64,000 nucleotides of DNA from Casp-actino8 sp964614655 (GCA_964614655.1 CAZTPF010000003.1:1-64000); one strand, 5' to 3'; counted from the first letter of the stretch, positions 15,711 to 25,092 are shown. Program-made: numbers and translations. Notes: generated by a model from the letters alone, not told the origin.

Positions 15711-16109
15711 ATGGCCAAGCCGAAGCCGGGTGGGCGTCGTCCCCGCAAGCGCGAGCGCAAGAACATCACCACTGGTGTGTGCCACATCAAGTGTTCGTTC
15801 AACAACACCATCGTCAGCATCACCGACGTCGAGGGCAATGTCGTGTCCTGGGCCTCGGGTGGTGGCGTCGGATTCAAGGGCTCCCGCAAGAGCACGCCGT
15901 TCGCCGCTCAGCTGGCCGCCGAGAAGGCCGCCAAGGACGCTTTCGAGCAGGGCATGCGTCGTGTCGAAGTGCACGCCAAGGGTCCGGGCTCGGGTCGTGA
16001 CACGGCGATTCGCTCGCTGCAGAACACCGGTATCGAGGTCACCGGCATCAAGGACGTGACCCCCGTGCCGCACAACGGTTGCAAGATGCCCAAGCGGAAG
16101 AGGAACTAA
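15711..16109 (+). CDS. rpsK: 30S ribosomal protein S11
   Basis: 132 residues. CHIKCSFNNTIVSITDVEGN and KGPGSGRDTAIRSLQNTGIE are diagnostic, as is the terminal DVTPVPHNGCKMPKRKRN. S11 lies on the platform near the mRNA exit. It starts 3 nt after rpsM. Confidence 0.97.
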   Translation: MAKPKPGGRRPRKRERKNITTGVCHIKCSFNNTIVSITDVEGNVVSWASGGGVGFKGSRKSTPFAAQLAAEKAAKDAFEQGMRRVEVHAKGPGSGRDTAIRSLQNTGIEVTGIKDVTPVPHNGCKMPKRKRN

Positions 16110-16112
16110 GTC

Positions 16113-16730
16113 ATGGCTCGCTACACCGGTCCGAAGGTGCGTCTCTCGCGCCGTCTCGGTATCAACGTCTTCGAGAACGCGAAGGGCAGCAAGGCTCTCG
16201 AGCGCCGTCCTTTCCCTCCCGGACAGCACGGTCGTACCCGTCGTCGTGGCAACACGAGCGAGTACCTGACCCAGCTCCAGGAGAAGCAGAAGGCCAAGTA
16301 CATCTACGGCGTCCTCGAGCGTCAGTTCCGCAAGACCTACGAAGAGGCCAACCGTCTCTCGGGTCCGACCGGTGAGAACCTTCTCCGTCTGCTCGAACTG
16401 CGTCTCGACAACGTGGTCTACCGCGCCAACTGGGCGAGCACCCGTCCGCAGGCTCGTCAGTTCGTGAGCCACGGTCTCGTGCTCGTGAACGGCAAGCGAC
16501 TCAACATTCCGAGCGCACGCGTCAAGCCGGGTGACGTCGTCACCCTGTCGCCGAAGGCGCGCAACATGATCGTCATCCAGAACAACATCGACACGCTCGA
16601 TCGATCCATCGTGGGTTGGCTCGAGGGTGGCGACGGTGGCAAGCAGGTCACCGTGCGTACCGAGCCGGCGCGCGAGCACATCGACGTGCCGGTGCGCGAA
16701 CAGCTCATCGTCGAGTTGTACTCCAAGTGA
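16113..16730 (+). CDS. rpsD: 30S ribosomal protein S4
   Basis: 205 residues. It starts MARYTGPKVRLSRRLGINVF without N-terminal zinc cysteines (C- form). The S4 RNA-binding domain is LDNVVYRANWASTRPQARQ through VSHGLVLVNGKRLNIPS. S4 is a primary 16S rRNA binder and often regulates the alpha operon. It starts 3 nt after rpsK. Confidence 0.97.
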   Translation: MARYTGPKVRLSRRLGINVFENAKGSKALERRPFPPGQHGRTRRRGNTSEYLTQLQEKQKAKYIYGVLERQFRKTYEEANRLSGPTGENLLRLLELRLDNVVYRANWASTRPQARQFVSHGLVLVNGKRLNIPSARVKPGDVVTLSPKARNMIVIQNNIDTLDRSIVGWLEGGDGGKQVTVRTEPAREHIDVPVREQLIVELYSK

Positions 16731-16780
16731 CCACAACGAACTGAACGACCCGCAGGCCTCTCACGAACGGAACAGACACC

Positions 16781-17713
16781 ATGCTCGTCATCCAGCGCCC
16801 CACTGTCGAAGCCGACAACGAAGAATCGAACAACCGCCAGCGTTTCGCCGTCGGCCCGTTGGAGCCCGGCTTCGGCCACACCATCGGCAACTCCCTGCGT
16901 CGCACGCTGCTGTCGTCGATTCCTGGTGCGGCCATCACCACGGTGAAGTTCGACGAAGCTCTCCACGAGTTCGACACCATCGCCGGAGTGTCCGAGGACG
17001 TCACCGACATCATCCTCAACCTGAAGGACATCGTCCTGCGTTCGCACTCCGACGAAGACGTCGTGCTGCGCCTCGACGTTCGCGGTGACGCCGTCGTCAC
17101 GGCCGGCGACATCCAGTGCCCGGCCGAGATCGAGATCCTGAATCCCGAGCTCGTGATCGCCCACGTGAACAGCAAGGGCCGGCTCGCCATCGACCTCACG
17201 GTCTCGCAGGGTCGTGGCTACATGTCGTCCGACCGCGAGGCCGGCACACGCACCATCGGTGTCATCCCGATCGACGCCATCTTCTCGCCGGTTCGTCGCG
17301 TCATGTTCGACGTGCAGCCCACCCGAGTCGAGCAGTCGACCAACTACGACCGGCTGGTCATCGACATCGAGACCGACGGCACGATCACTCCGCGTGAGGC
17401 TCTCGCCTCGGCCGGAGCCACGCTGCGCAATCTGGTCGATCTGGTCGCCAATCTCTCCGAGGAGCCGAAGGGCCTCGAGCTCGGCGAAGTCATTCAGGCC
17501 GGCGCCGCCAGCCCCGATCTCGACATCGCGATCGAAGATCTCGACTTGTCCGAGCGTCCGCGCAACTGTCTGAAGCGTGCGCAGGTCAACACCATCGGTG
17601 AACTTCTGCAGAAGACCGAGGACGACCTTCTCAACATCACCAACTTCGGCCAGAAGAGCCTCGACGAAGTGAAGCAGAAGCTCGACGAGCGCGGCCTCTC
17701 GCTGCGCGGCTGA
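16781..17713 (+). CDS. rpoA: RNA polymerase alpha subunit
   Basis: 310 residues. The N-terminal dimerisation domain includes PLEPGFGHTIGNSLRRTLLS and HEFDTIAGVSEDVTDIILNL; the C-terminal domain (about 240-310) that contacts promoter DNA and activators has RAQVNTIGELLQKTEDDLL and FGQKSLDEVKQKL. It lies in the alpha operon between rpsD (50 nt upstream) and rplQ (25 nt downstream). Confidence 0.98.
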   Translation: MLVIQRPTVEADNEESNNRQRFAVGPLEPGFGHTIGNSLRRTLLSSIPGAAITTVKFDEALHEFDTIAGVSEDVTDIILNLKDIVLRSHSDEDVVLRLDVRGDAVVTAGDIQCPAEIEILNPELVIAHVNSKGRLAIDLTVSQGRGYMSSDREAGTRTIGVIPIDAIFSPVRRVMFDVQPTRVEQSTNYDRLVIDIETDGTITPREALASAGATLRNLVDLVANLSEEPKGLELGEVIQAGAASPDLDIAIEDLDLSERPRNCLKRAQVNTIGELLQKTEDDLLNITNFGQKSLDEVKQKLDERGLSLRG

Positions 17714-17738
17714 GCCACGGAAGAACAAAGGACCCACC

Positions 17739-18110
17739 ATGCCCGCAACACCTCGTCGAGCCCGTAAGTTCGGCGGTAGCTCCGCCCACCAGAAGCTGAT
17801 GATGGCCAACCTGGCCGCGTCGCTGTTCGCCGCCGAGTCGATCGAGACCACCGAGGCCAAGGCCAAGGCGCTGCGTCCGATCGCCGAAAAGCTCATCACC
17901 AAGGCCAAGAAGGCTCAGGACGGTGACGCGGCAAGTCTGCACCGCATCCGTCAGTTGCAGGCCTACCTCGGCGACAAGGAGATGACGAGCAAGCTCGTGT
18001 CCGACATCGCCCCGCGTTTCGCCGATCGCAACGGTGGATACCTGCGGATCCTGAAGCTCGGTCCGCGTCAGGGCGACAACGCCCCCATGGCGCGCGTCGA
18101 GCTCGTCTGA
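17739..18110 (+). CDS. rplQ: 50S ribosomal protein L17
   Basis: 123 residues. MPATPRRARKFGGSSAHQKLMMANLAASL is a standard opening (shown here in part), followed by IETTEAKAKALRPIAEKLIT and the C-terminal RILKLGPRQGDNAPMARVEL. L17 lies near the tunnel exit. Last ribosomal gene of the alpha cluster; truA follows 19 nt later. Confidence 0.97.
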   Translation: MPATPRRARKFGGSSAHQKLMMANLAASLFAAESIETTEAKAKALRPIAEKLITKAKKAQDGDAASLHRIRQLQAYLGDKEMTSKLVSDIAPRFADRNGGYLRILKLGPRQGDNAPMARVELV

Positions 18111-18129
18111 TCTCCGGGGGCTCGTCCCC

Positions 18130-18981
18130 GTGACCACCACTGAATCGTCCGTCGAACCCGCCGTGAGGCGGGTTCGATTGCTAGTGGCCTACGACGGCGC
18201 AGGCTTGCACGGTTTCGCCGTCAATGACGGAGTGGTGACCGTCGCCGGGTTGCTCACCGACGCTCTCTCGACGATCGCTCGTCGACCGATCGAGATCGTC
18301 GGCGCCGGGCGCACCGATGCGGGTGTGCACGCGTGGGGGCAGGTCGTGAGTTGCGACCTGCCGATCGACGTCGACGTCGACGGGCTGGCGCGCCGCCTGT
18401 CCAAGATGTGTGCGCCGTCCGTGGTGGTGCGCGCCGTCGAAGTCGCCCCGCCCGATTTCCACGCTCGTTTCTCGGCCCGGTGGCGGCGCTATCGCTACAC
18501 GGTCCTCAACGAGCCCGTACCCGATCCGTTCCTGGCGTCCACGGCGTGGCACGTACCGGTTCCTTTGAAGCTCGACCTGATGCGTATGGCGGCCGATCCG
18601 CTGATCGGCGAACACGATTTCTCGGCTTTTTGTCGTCGGCCGAAGAGTGAGTCCGGACAGCCCGAGCCGTCGATGGTCCGTCGGGTTCTCGGCATCGAAT
18701 GGCTCGAACTCGAGAGTGAGCGAGGCGGGCGGATCCTGCAGTGCCGGATCGAGGCCACCGCCTTTTGCCACCAGATGGTTCGGTCGATCGTGGGCACCCT
18801 GGTCGACGTCGGGCAGGGCAAGATCACCCCGGGTGAGATCTCGGGCATCCTGCGGAGTGGCCGCCGGGAGGCCGCCGGCCAGGTGGCTCCACCCCATGGG
18901 TTGTGTTTCTGGGCGGTCGGCTATCCCGACGAGGGGTCCGGCGTCCCATTTTCTGGCGCGGGATCTTCACCCCTACGGTGA
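18130..18981 (+). CDS. truA: tRNA pseudouridine(38-40) synthase
   Basis: 283 residues. It isomerises uridines 38-40 in the anticodon arm of many tRNAs. The catalytic Asp is in GAGRTDAGVHAWGQV; RWRRYRYTV and QMVRSIVGTLVDVGQGK are further family blocks. GTG 18130 lies at the edge of a short GC hairpin (CGGGG/CCCCG, about 18116-18130) that may limit its translation relative to rplQ. Placement after rplQ is common in actinobacteria. Confidence 0.95.
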   Translation: MTTTESSVEPAVRRVRLLVAYDGAGLHGFAVNDGVVTVAGLLTDALSTIARRPIEIVGAGRTDAGVHAWGQVVSCDLPIDVDVDGLARRLSKMCAPSVVVRAVEVAPPDFHARFSARWRRYRYTVLNEPVPDPFLASTAWHVPVPLKLDLMRMAADPLIGEHDFSAFCRRPKSESGQPEPSMVRRVLGIEWLELESERGGRILQCRIEATAFCHQMVRSIVGTLVDVGQGKITPGEISGILRSGRREAAGQVAPPHGLCFWAVGYPDEGSGVPFSGAGSSPLR

Positions 18982-19027
18982 AAAATCCTCACCAGAACAC
19001 CAGGTGGGGAAACGTGGGGGAGGGGCG

Positions 19028-19033
19028 TAGGCT
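19028..19033 (+). promoter_or_regulatory. candidate -10 box for rplM-rpsI
   Basis: TAGGCT in the 77-nt truA-rplM gap. The expected leader is about 20 nt and contains the purine-rich AAAGAAG before ATG 19059, so this gene uses a Shine-Dalgarno leader. Confidence 0.4.
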
Positions 19034-19058
19034 TTCCCGTCCGTCGAAAGAAGTTCTC

Positions 19059-19505
19059 ATGAGCACCTACACACCCAAAGCCAGTGATGTGAAGCGCGAG
19101 TGGCACGTCCTCGACGCCGAGGGCATGGTCCTCGGTCGTCTGTGCACCGAGGCCGCGCGCCTCCTTCGCGGCAAGCACAAGCCGGTCTTCGCTCCGCACA
19201 TGGACATGGGCGATCACGTCATCATCATCAACGCCGACAAGATCGTCATGACCTCGGGCAAGGCCGATCGCCACATGGTCTACCGCTACTCCGGTTACCC
19301 CGGTGGTCTGAAGAGCGAGACCTACGCCAACCTTCTCGCGCGCCGTCCCGACGAAGCCATCCGTGGCTCGGTGAAGGGCATGTTGCCGAAGGGTCCCCTC
19401 GGCCGTCAGATGATCAAGAAGTTGAAGGTGTACGGCGGCCCGACGCATCCGCACGCCTCGCAGAATCCCACCGTTCGGTCGATCGACCACGCCAAGGCAC
19501 GCTGA
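19059..19505 (+). CDS. rplM: 50S ribosomal protein L13
   Basis: 148 residues from ATG 19059; an open frame continues upstream but overlaps truA and lacks family support. MSTYTPKASDVKREWHVLDA, GKHKPVFAPHMDMGDHVIII and MLPKGPLGRQMIKKLKVY identify L13, an early 50S assembly protein. Forms the usual L13-S9 pair. Confidence 0.97.
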   Translation: MSTYTPKASDVKREWHVLDAEGMVLGRLCTEAARLLRGKHKPVFAPHMDMGDHVIIINADKIVMTSGKADRHMVYRYSGYPGGLKSETYANLLARRPDEAIRGSVKGMLPKGPLGRQMIKKLKVYGGPTHPHASQNPTVRSIDHAKAR

Positions 19506-19522
19506 AAGTTCAGGGAGCACAG

Positions 19523-19915
19523 ATGTCGAAGCCTCTCACCCAGACAACCGGTCGTCGTAAGGCCGCCATCGCGCGAGTGCGCGTGCGCCCCGGCTCGGGC
19601 AAGGTCACCGTCAACGGCAAGCCGATCGATCAGTACTTCGGCACCGCGACGCAGCGCAACTCGGCCACCGAGGCCTTGCGGATCACCAACACCGCCGAGC
19701 AGTACGACGTCGACGCCACGATCATCGGTGGCGGAGTGACCGGTCAGTCCGGTGCCATGCGCATGGGTCTCGCTCGTTCGCTCGCCGATCTCGATCCCGA
19801 GGCTCGTCCGGCGTTGAAGAAGGCCGGCCTGCTCACCCGCGACTCACGTCGCAAGGAGAGCAAGAAGTACGGCCTCAAGAAGGCCCGTAAGGCGCCTCAG
19901 TACACCAAGCGCTGA
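19523..19915 (+). CDS. rpsI: 30S ribosomal protein S9
   Basis: 130 residues from ATG 19523. TTGRRKAAIARVRVRPGSGK, GGGVTGQSGAMRMGLARSL and the C-terminal KKARKAPQYTKR are the standard blocks; the final Lys-Arg reaches the P-site tRNA anticodon loop. CAGGGAGCAC precedes the ATG. glmM follows 12 nt later. Confidence 0.97.
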   Translation: MSKPLTQTTGRRKAAIARVRVRPGSGKVTVNGKPIDQYFGTATQRNSATEALRITNTAEQYDVDATIIGGGVTGQSGAMRMGLARSLADLDPEARPALKKAGLLTRDSRRKESKKYGLKKARKAPQYTKR

Positions 19916-19927
19916 TCGCCGGGCCAC

Positions 19928-21271
19928 ATGTCGGCTCCGCATCCCCGCTTCGGCACCGATGGTGTCCGAGGACGGGCGATCGACGAGATCACACCTGAGT
20001 TCTGTCTGGCGCTCGGTCGCGCCGCCGCACGGGTGCTCGCCGCTGAGCGCGTCGTCATCGGGCGGGACCCCCGAGAATCCGGTGCAGTTCTGCAGGCGTC
20101 GGTCGCCGCCGGTTTCGCGGCTGAAGGTGTCGACGTCGACGATCTGGGGGTGGTTCCCACACCGGCGGTCGCCATGTTCGCGGCCCGTGACGGTGTGCCA
20201 GGAGTCGTCGTCACCGCATCGCACAACCCCTATCACGACAACGGCGTGAAGATCTTCGGAGCCGGCGGCGCCAAGTTGTCCGACGCTCAGCAAGAGGCGG
20301 TCGAGGCCGAACTGACGTCGATTCTGAGCGCCGAACCGAGTGGTTCGATTCCGCGCCGCGTCGGCAACGTGTCGCGTCGTCCACTCGCCGTTGCCGAGTA
20401 CGTCGACCACGTGGTGTCGCACTTCGGTGAAGGTTCGCTGTCGGGACGGCGCATCGTTCTCGACGCGTCCAATGGCGCCATGTGCGATGCGGCCCCCGAA
20501 GTATTTCGCCGTCTCGGTGCCGACGTGATCGTGTTGAACGACGCACCGGACGGTACGAACATCAACCGCGACTGCGGGGCCACGGCCACCGACGGCTTGT
20601 GCTCGTTCGTGTCGACCATGGGAACCGCCCACATGGGATTCGCCTTCGACGGAGACGGTGATCGAGTCATCGCCGTCGACGAGACGGGCTCGGTCGTGGA
20701 CGGCGATCGTCTGATCGCGCTGTCGGCCCTCGACCGTCGCGATCGCGGTCGACTCGCCGGTGGAGTGGTGGTCACGACCGTCATGGCCAACCTCGGTTTC
20801 CATCGCGCCATGAACGAAGCCGGAGTCCAAGTGGTGGTCACGCCGGTGGGCGATCGGCACGTGCTCGACGCCATGAACGACGGTGGATTCGTTCTCGGCG
20901 GCGAGCAGAGCGGCCACATCATTCATCGCGACGTCGCCACGACGGGTGACGGACTCGTGTCGGCGGTGTCGCTCGCCGAGTACCTCGTGCGGACCGGACG
21001 TTCACTCGCCGATGCAGCATCGACGGTCATGACCGCCTATCCGCAGATTCTTCGCAACGTGCGGGTGACTCGCCGACCTGAGGACGTCGCCGTCGAACTG
21101 GCCGCCGAGATCGCCGCCGTCGAAGGTGAACTCGGCACCGAGGGTCGGGTTCTGGTTCGAGCCAGCGGAACCGAACCTCTCGTGCGTGTGATGGTCGAGG
21201 CGTCGACCACCGACGTGGCCGAAGCGATGGCCGAGCGTCTCGGTGAGGTCGTGCGCCGGCGTTACGCCTGA
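19928..21271 (+). CDS. glmM: phosphoglucosamine mutase
   Basis: 447 residues, normal length. It converts glucosamine-6-phosphate to glucosamine-1-phosphate for UDP-GlcNAc synthesis. RFGTDGVRGRA opens the protein, the phosphoserine loop is VVTASHNPYHDNGVKIF, the metal loop is DGDGDR, and the C-terminal phosphate loop is RASGTEPLVRVMVE. It lies directly upstream of the GlmS homologue that makes its substrate. Confidence 0.97.
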   Translation: MSAPHPRFGTDGVRGRAIDEITPEFCLALGRAAARVLAAERVVIGRDPRESGAVLQASVAAGFAAEGVDVDDLGVVPTPAVAMFAARDGVPGVVVTASHNPYHDNGVKIFGAGGAKLSDAQQEAVEAELTSILSAEPSGSIPRRVGNVSRRPLAVAEYVDHVVSHFGEGSLSGRRIVLDASNGAMCDAAPEVFRRLGADVIVLNDAPDGTNINRDCGATATDGLCSFVSTMGTAHMGFAFDGDGDRVIAVDETGSVVDGDRLIALSALDRRDRGRLAGGVVVTTVMANLGFHRAMNEAGVQVVVTPVGDRHVLDAMNDGGFVLGGEQSGHIIHRDVATTGDGLVSAVSLAEYLVRTGRSLADAASTVMTAYPQILRNVRVTRRPEDVAVELAAEIAAVEGELGTEGRVLVRASGTEPLVRVMVEASTTDVAEAMAERLGEVVRRRYA

Positions 21272-21305
21272 CTCCGACCGCCCGAATCGGCACCGACGTC
21301 ATCGG

Positions 21306-21311
21306 TAGCCT
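21306..21311 (+). promoter_or_regulatory. -10 element for the GlmS-like gene (leaderless)
   Basis: TAGCCT ends 8 nt before ATG 21320. It provides a start for the glmS-acpS-nnr run independent of glmM. Confidence 0.45.
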
Positions 21312-21319
21312 GGGGACTC

Positions 21320-24300
21320 ATGTGTGGGATCGTGGCATTGGTCGGACGCCCGTCGGCGCGTCTGGTGCCCGATGCCGCCGATCTCATCGCCCGGCTCGAC
21401 GCCGCCGTCGACGTACGTCACGACATCGACGAGGCCACACGCCTTCTGGCCGACGTCGATCGGCTCCTGCATGGTGTTCCCGGAGTTCGCGCTCTCGTCG
21501 ACCAGCGTCAGCTCGTCACCACGATCGAAGATCGCCTCGATCGTTTCGACGCCGTGATCACCGACTGGGAGTCGCGTCTCGACGACGGCCGGGTCGACGA
21601 TCTTGAGGCCGATGCCCGTCGGCTCGGGGCACTGCGCGACGTGCTGTGGGCGATTCGTCGGGATCGACTCCGCACGGCAGCCGAAGTGGCGAAGTTGGCC
21701 GGCCGGGACGCATCGGTGGCGGCCATCGCCGGTTACTCGATGATCCAGCAGGCTCTCTCGATTCTCGACCGTCTCGAAGTGCGCGGCCGTGATTCGGCCG
21801 GCGTCCATCTGTTCGTCTGGGGTCACGACCTTCGGGCCGACGACCCGTCGGTGGTCAACGCCATGTCGGGTCGGGCCGACGACGTGCTCTTCCAGAATCG
21901 ATCGGTCCGGTGGGTCGACACCGATCGGGGTGGCGTGCTGTCGTTCGTCTACAAGGCGGCGGCCGAGATCGGAGAACTCGGAGACAACACCCGCGCTCTG
22001 CGACGCGCGATTGCCGACGACGATCTTCTTCGGTTGGCGCTCAGTCGCCCCGACGCTCGAATGTCGCTCACCGGGCACACCCGGTGGGCGAGTGTCGGCA
22101 TCATCTCGGAGCCCAACGCCCATCCGGTCAACAGCGAGCGTCTGGCCGCGAGCAGCGGACCGTACGTCGTGGCGTCGTTGAACGGCGACGTCGACAACCA
22201 CGCCGATCTGCGCGTCGCCTACGAGCTCGAATTCGCCCACCAGATCACCACCGACGCCAAGGTCATCCCGGCGCTCGTCGCGCACCACATGGGCTCGACC
22301 TCCGACCTGGTCGAGTCGTTCCGGCGCTCGGTCTCGACGTTCGAAGGATCGGTGGCCATCGCCGCCGCATCGGCCGACGACCCCAATCGACTGCTCGTGT
22401 CGTTGCGAGGTAGCGGTCAGGGTTTGTTCGTCGGATTCTCCGAGGATCTCTACGTGGTGGCGAGCGAGCCCTACGGCGTGGTCGAGGAGACCAGTCGGTA
22501 CGTCCGCATGGACGGTGAAGCGACGGTCGACGGCGTGGCCGGACAGATCGTGGTTCTCGACGGCGAGCGGGCCGGGACGGTCGACGGATTCCGTCGGATC
22601 TCGTTCGGGGGCACCGAACGACCCTGGAGCGACCGCGATCTGGTGACCGCCGAAGTCACCACCCGAGACATCGACCGCGGTGACGCACCTCACTTCTTGT
22701 TGAAAGAAATCGGTGAAGCGCCGGTCAGCCTGGCCAAGACGTTGCGCGGCAAGATCCGGGACGACGGTGGTCGACTGCGGACGGACCTGGGGGAGCGAAC
22801 CATTCCGGCCGACGTGGCCGATCGTCTCGCCGACGGTTCCATCGACAAGGTTCGAGTGATCGGTCAGGGAACGGCGGCGGTGGCCGGAGAGAGTTGCGCG
22901 ACCATCCTCGACCACCTGACCGACGGCCGACTCGACGTCGACCCGGTGACGGCCACCGAACTGTCCGGATTCGGGTTGCGTCTCGACATGTCCGACACGC
23001 TCATCGTCGCGATCAGCCAGAGCGGAACCACGACCGACACCAATCGAACGGTCGACCTGGCACGAGCGCGCGGAGCCGCGGTCATCGCCATCGTGAATCG
23101 CCGTGGTTCCGATCTGTGCGACAAGGCCGACGGCGTCCTCTACACCTCCGACGGACGCGACGTCGAGATGAGCGTGGCGTCGACGAAGGCCTTCTACGCG
23201 CAGGTCGCCGCCGGCGCCCTCCTGGCCTGTGAGATCTCGGCTCTCGTCGGAGCCGGATCGGACGATCGTCGACATCGCTTGTTGACGGCCCTGCGCGATC
23301 TGCCCGACGCGTTGCGAGAGGTTCTGACCCGACGCGAACAGGTCGGTGAGATCGCCCGTCGTTACGCCCCCTCGAAGCGGTACTGGGCGGTCGTCGGGAA
23401 CGGCCCGAACGCCATCGCCGCGCACGAGGTGCGAATCAAGCTCAGCGAACTGTGTTACAAGTCGATCTCGTCCGACATCACCGAAGACAAGAAGCACATC
23501 GATCTCTCGTGCGAGCCGCTCATTCTCGTCTGCGCAGCCGGACTGTCGGGAGGAACCGCCGACGACGTGGCCAAGGAAGTGGCCATCTATCGGGCTCACA
23601 AGGCCACACCGATCGTCGTCGCGTCGGCTCGTGAGAGTCGGTTCTCCCACGCGTCGTCGGTGATCGAAGTTCCCGAGACCGATCCGTCCCTCGCGTTCGT
23701 ACTATCGGCCATGGTCGGCCACCTCTTCGGTTATGAAGCGGCCCGGGCGATCGACGATCTGGCGCGGCATTTGCGTGAGGCGCGAGAGATCGTCGAACAC
23801 GCCGTGATCGAACTCGACGACGGCGAGGCGGTGGTCGAACGCATCAGGGTCGAACTGGCCGAGTCGATCGAGCGCTTCCAGGAGACGCTCCGCTCCGGCG
23901 ACTACGACGGGCATCTCGAAGCGAGCACCGCAGTTCGCCTGGCCACGATGTTCCGGGTGGTCTCCGACGACAGCCCGGTCGAGATGCATCAGCGCGAAAC
24001 CGGCAAGGTCGCCAGTCCGGCCGCCGTGGTCGACGATCTCACGGCGGCGCTCACCCGCGCGATCGAAGAACTGACCCGGCCCATCGACGCGATCAAACAT
24101 CAGGCCAAGACCGTCACGGTCGGTATCTCGCGAAGTGACGAAGGAGTTCTCGATCGAGCTCTGGTCCAGGCGGTTCTGGGTGCCGGTACCGGACGAGACG
24201 TTCTGGCGTACCGCACGTTGAAGGTGTTGGCCGATCTCGATCCGGCGGTCGAGTCGGTGGTCGGTTACACCCGTTATCGCATCGACGGAGACGCCGAGCG

Positions 24301-24700
24301 AGCCACGGTGTCGATCGTCGAACGGGGTGGGATCTCGCGTGACATTCCGAGTCGGGTCGACACCAATCCCGCGCTCGTCGGAACCAAGCGTCGTGTCGCC
24401 TCCGAGAAGGAAGTTTTGGTGGCGCGGGGTCGATCCGACGGACGGACCGTGATCTTCGTTCCCGAAGTGAAGGCCGGATCGACGGTCGGCTTGGTGGTTC
24501 TGCACGTGCGGTTCCACGATCACCTGCCGGCGGCCATCGCACGTGGTGTCCTGCAGGGATACGACCGGCGGTACGAACGGCTGGTCGACTGGGTCACCGA
24601 AACCGAGGGGGCCATGCGCGACGACGTTCTCGAAACGGTGCCAGTGGCCGATCTGCTCATCAGGCCGATGAGCGAGATCGCCGATCTGTGGCGACGATGA
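21320..24700 (+). CDS. glmS: enlarged glucosamine-6-phosphate synthase (GlmS) with extra domains
   Basis: 1126 residues, against about 610 for usual GlmS, which makes glucosamine-6-phosphate from fructose-6-phosphate and glutamine. Core pieces are present in order: catalytic Cys2 in MCGIVALVG; RGRDSAG 155-161; GHTRWAS 252-258; NGD 288-290; linker HFLLKEIGEAPVSL 458-471; first SIS domain with SQSGTTTDT 566-574 and SVASTKAF 618-625; second SIS domain about 685-800; and AKTVTV (929-934), matching the usual C-terminal AKSVTVE with its catalytic Lys. Extra material: 11-138 (charged, coiled-coil-like), about 165-245, about 810-920, and a 190-residue C-terminal domain. The His/Glu region of the isomerase site (HEVRIKLSELCY, TEDKKHIDLS) is divergent. 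No second glmS is in the window. Overlaps acpS by ATGA. Confidence 0.88.
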   Translation: MCGIVALVGRPSARLVPDAADLIARLDAAVDVRHDIDEATRLLADVDRLLHGVPGVRALVDQRQLVTTIEDRLDRFDAVITDWESRLDDGRVDDLEADARRLGALRDVLWAIRRDRLRTAAEVAKLAGRDASVAAIAGYSMIQQALSILDRLEVRGRDSAGVHLFVWGHDLRADDPSVVNAMSGRADDVLFQNRSVRWVDTDRGGVLSFVYKAAAEIGELGDNTRALRRAIADDDLLRLALSRPDARMSLTGHTRWASVGIISEPNAHPVNSERLAASSGPYVVASLNGDVDNHADLRVAYELEFAHQITTDAKVIPALVAHHMGSTSDLVESFRRSVSTFEGSVAIAAASADDPNRLLVSLRGSGQGLFVGFSEDLYVVASEPYGVVEETSRYVRMDGEATVDGVAGQIVVLDGERAGTVDGFRRISFGGTERPWSDRDLVTAEVTTRDIDRGDAPHFLLKEIGEAPVSLAKTLRGKIRDDGGRLRTDLGERTIPADVADRLADGSIDKVRVIGQGTAAVAGESCATILDHLTDGRLDVDPVTATELSGFGLRLDMSDTLIVAISQSGTTTDTNRTVDLARARGAAVIAIVNRRGSDLCDKADGVLYTSDGRDVEMSVASTKAFYAQVAAGALLACEISALVGAGSDDRRHRLLTALRDLPDALREVLTRREQVGEIARRYAPSKRYWAVVGNGPNAIAAHEVRIKLSELCYKSISSDITEDKKHIDLSCEPLILVCAAGLSGGTADDVAKEVAIYRAHKATPIVVASARESRFSHASSVIEVPETDPSLAFVLSAMVGHLFGYEAARAIDDLARHLREAREIVEHAVIELDDGEAVVERIRVELAESIERFQETLRSGDYDGHLEASTAVRLATMFRVVSDDSPVEMHQRETGKVASPAAVVDDLTAALTRAIEELTRPIDAIKHQAKTVTVGISRSDEGVLDRALVQAVLGAGTGRDVLAYRTLKVLADLDPAVESVVGYTRYRIDGDAERATVSIVERGGISRDIPSRVDTNPALVGTKRRVASEKEVLVARGRSDGRTVIFVPEVKAGSTVGLVVLHVRFHDHLPAAIARGVLQGYDRRYERLVDWVTETEGAMRDDVLETVPVADLLIRPMSEIADLWRR

Positions 24701-25086
24701 ACGATCGTTCCGGTTCGGTCCTTGGTGTCGGAGTCGACGCCGTCGAGATCACGCGTTTTCGCGAGTCGCTCTCGCGAACGCCGACCTTGCTCGGTCGCAT
24801 GTTCACCGATCACGAAATCGAGGCGCTCGACGGCCGTTCCGATTCGGTGCCATCGCTGGCCGCTCGCTTCGCGGCGCGTGAAGCGGTGATGAAGGCGATG
24901 GGCGTCGGGCTCGGGGCGTTCGACTTCCACGACGTGTGGGTCGAGAACGAAGAGAGTGGTCGACCTGTCTTGCAGATCGCGGGTCGGGCCGATGCCTTGG
25001 CTCGTGAACGAGGCATCTCGTCGTGGCATCTGTCCCTCACTCACACCGACGGGCTGGCCATCGCGTACGTCGTCGCCACTGCCTGA
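24697..25086 (+). CDS. acpS: holo-[acyl-carrier-protein] synthase
   Basis: 129 residues from ATG 24697, which overlaps the glmS stop (ATGA). It transfers phosphopantetheine from CoA to ACP. Magnesium ligands are visible as Asp in GVGVDAVEITRF and Glu in RFAAREAVMKAMG; the C-terminal SLTHTDGLAIAYVVA is typical. Next to nnr and alr as in other actinobacteria. Confidence 0.94.
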   Translation: MNDRSGSVLGVGVDAVEITRFRESLSRTPTLLGRMFTDHEIEALDGRSDSVPSLAARFAAREAVMKAMGVGLGAFDFHDVWVENEESGRPVLQIAGRADALARERGISSWHLSLTHTDGLAIAYVVATA

Positions 25087-25092
25087 CGCTCG

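Noticed and set aside
18116..18130. Terminator after rplQ
   Set aside because: The CGGGG/CCCCG stem is only 5 bp and merges into the truA start codon; more likely a weak translational element than a terminator.
21299..23650. 783-codon minus-strand frame opposite the GlmS gene
   Set aside because: Mirror frame of a long GC-rich gene; composition is that of a shadow and it has no start signals or motifs.
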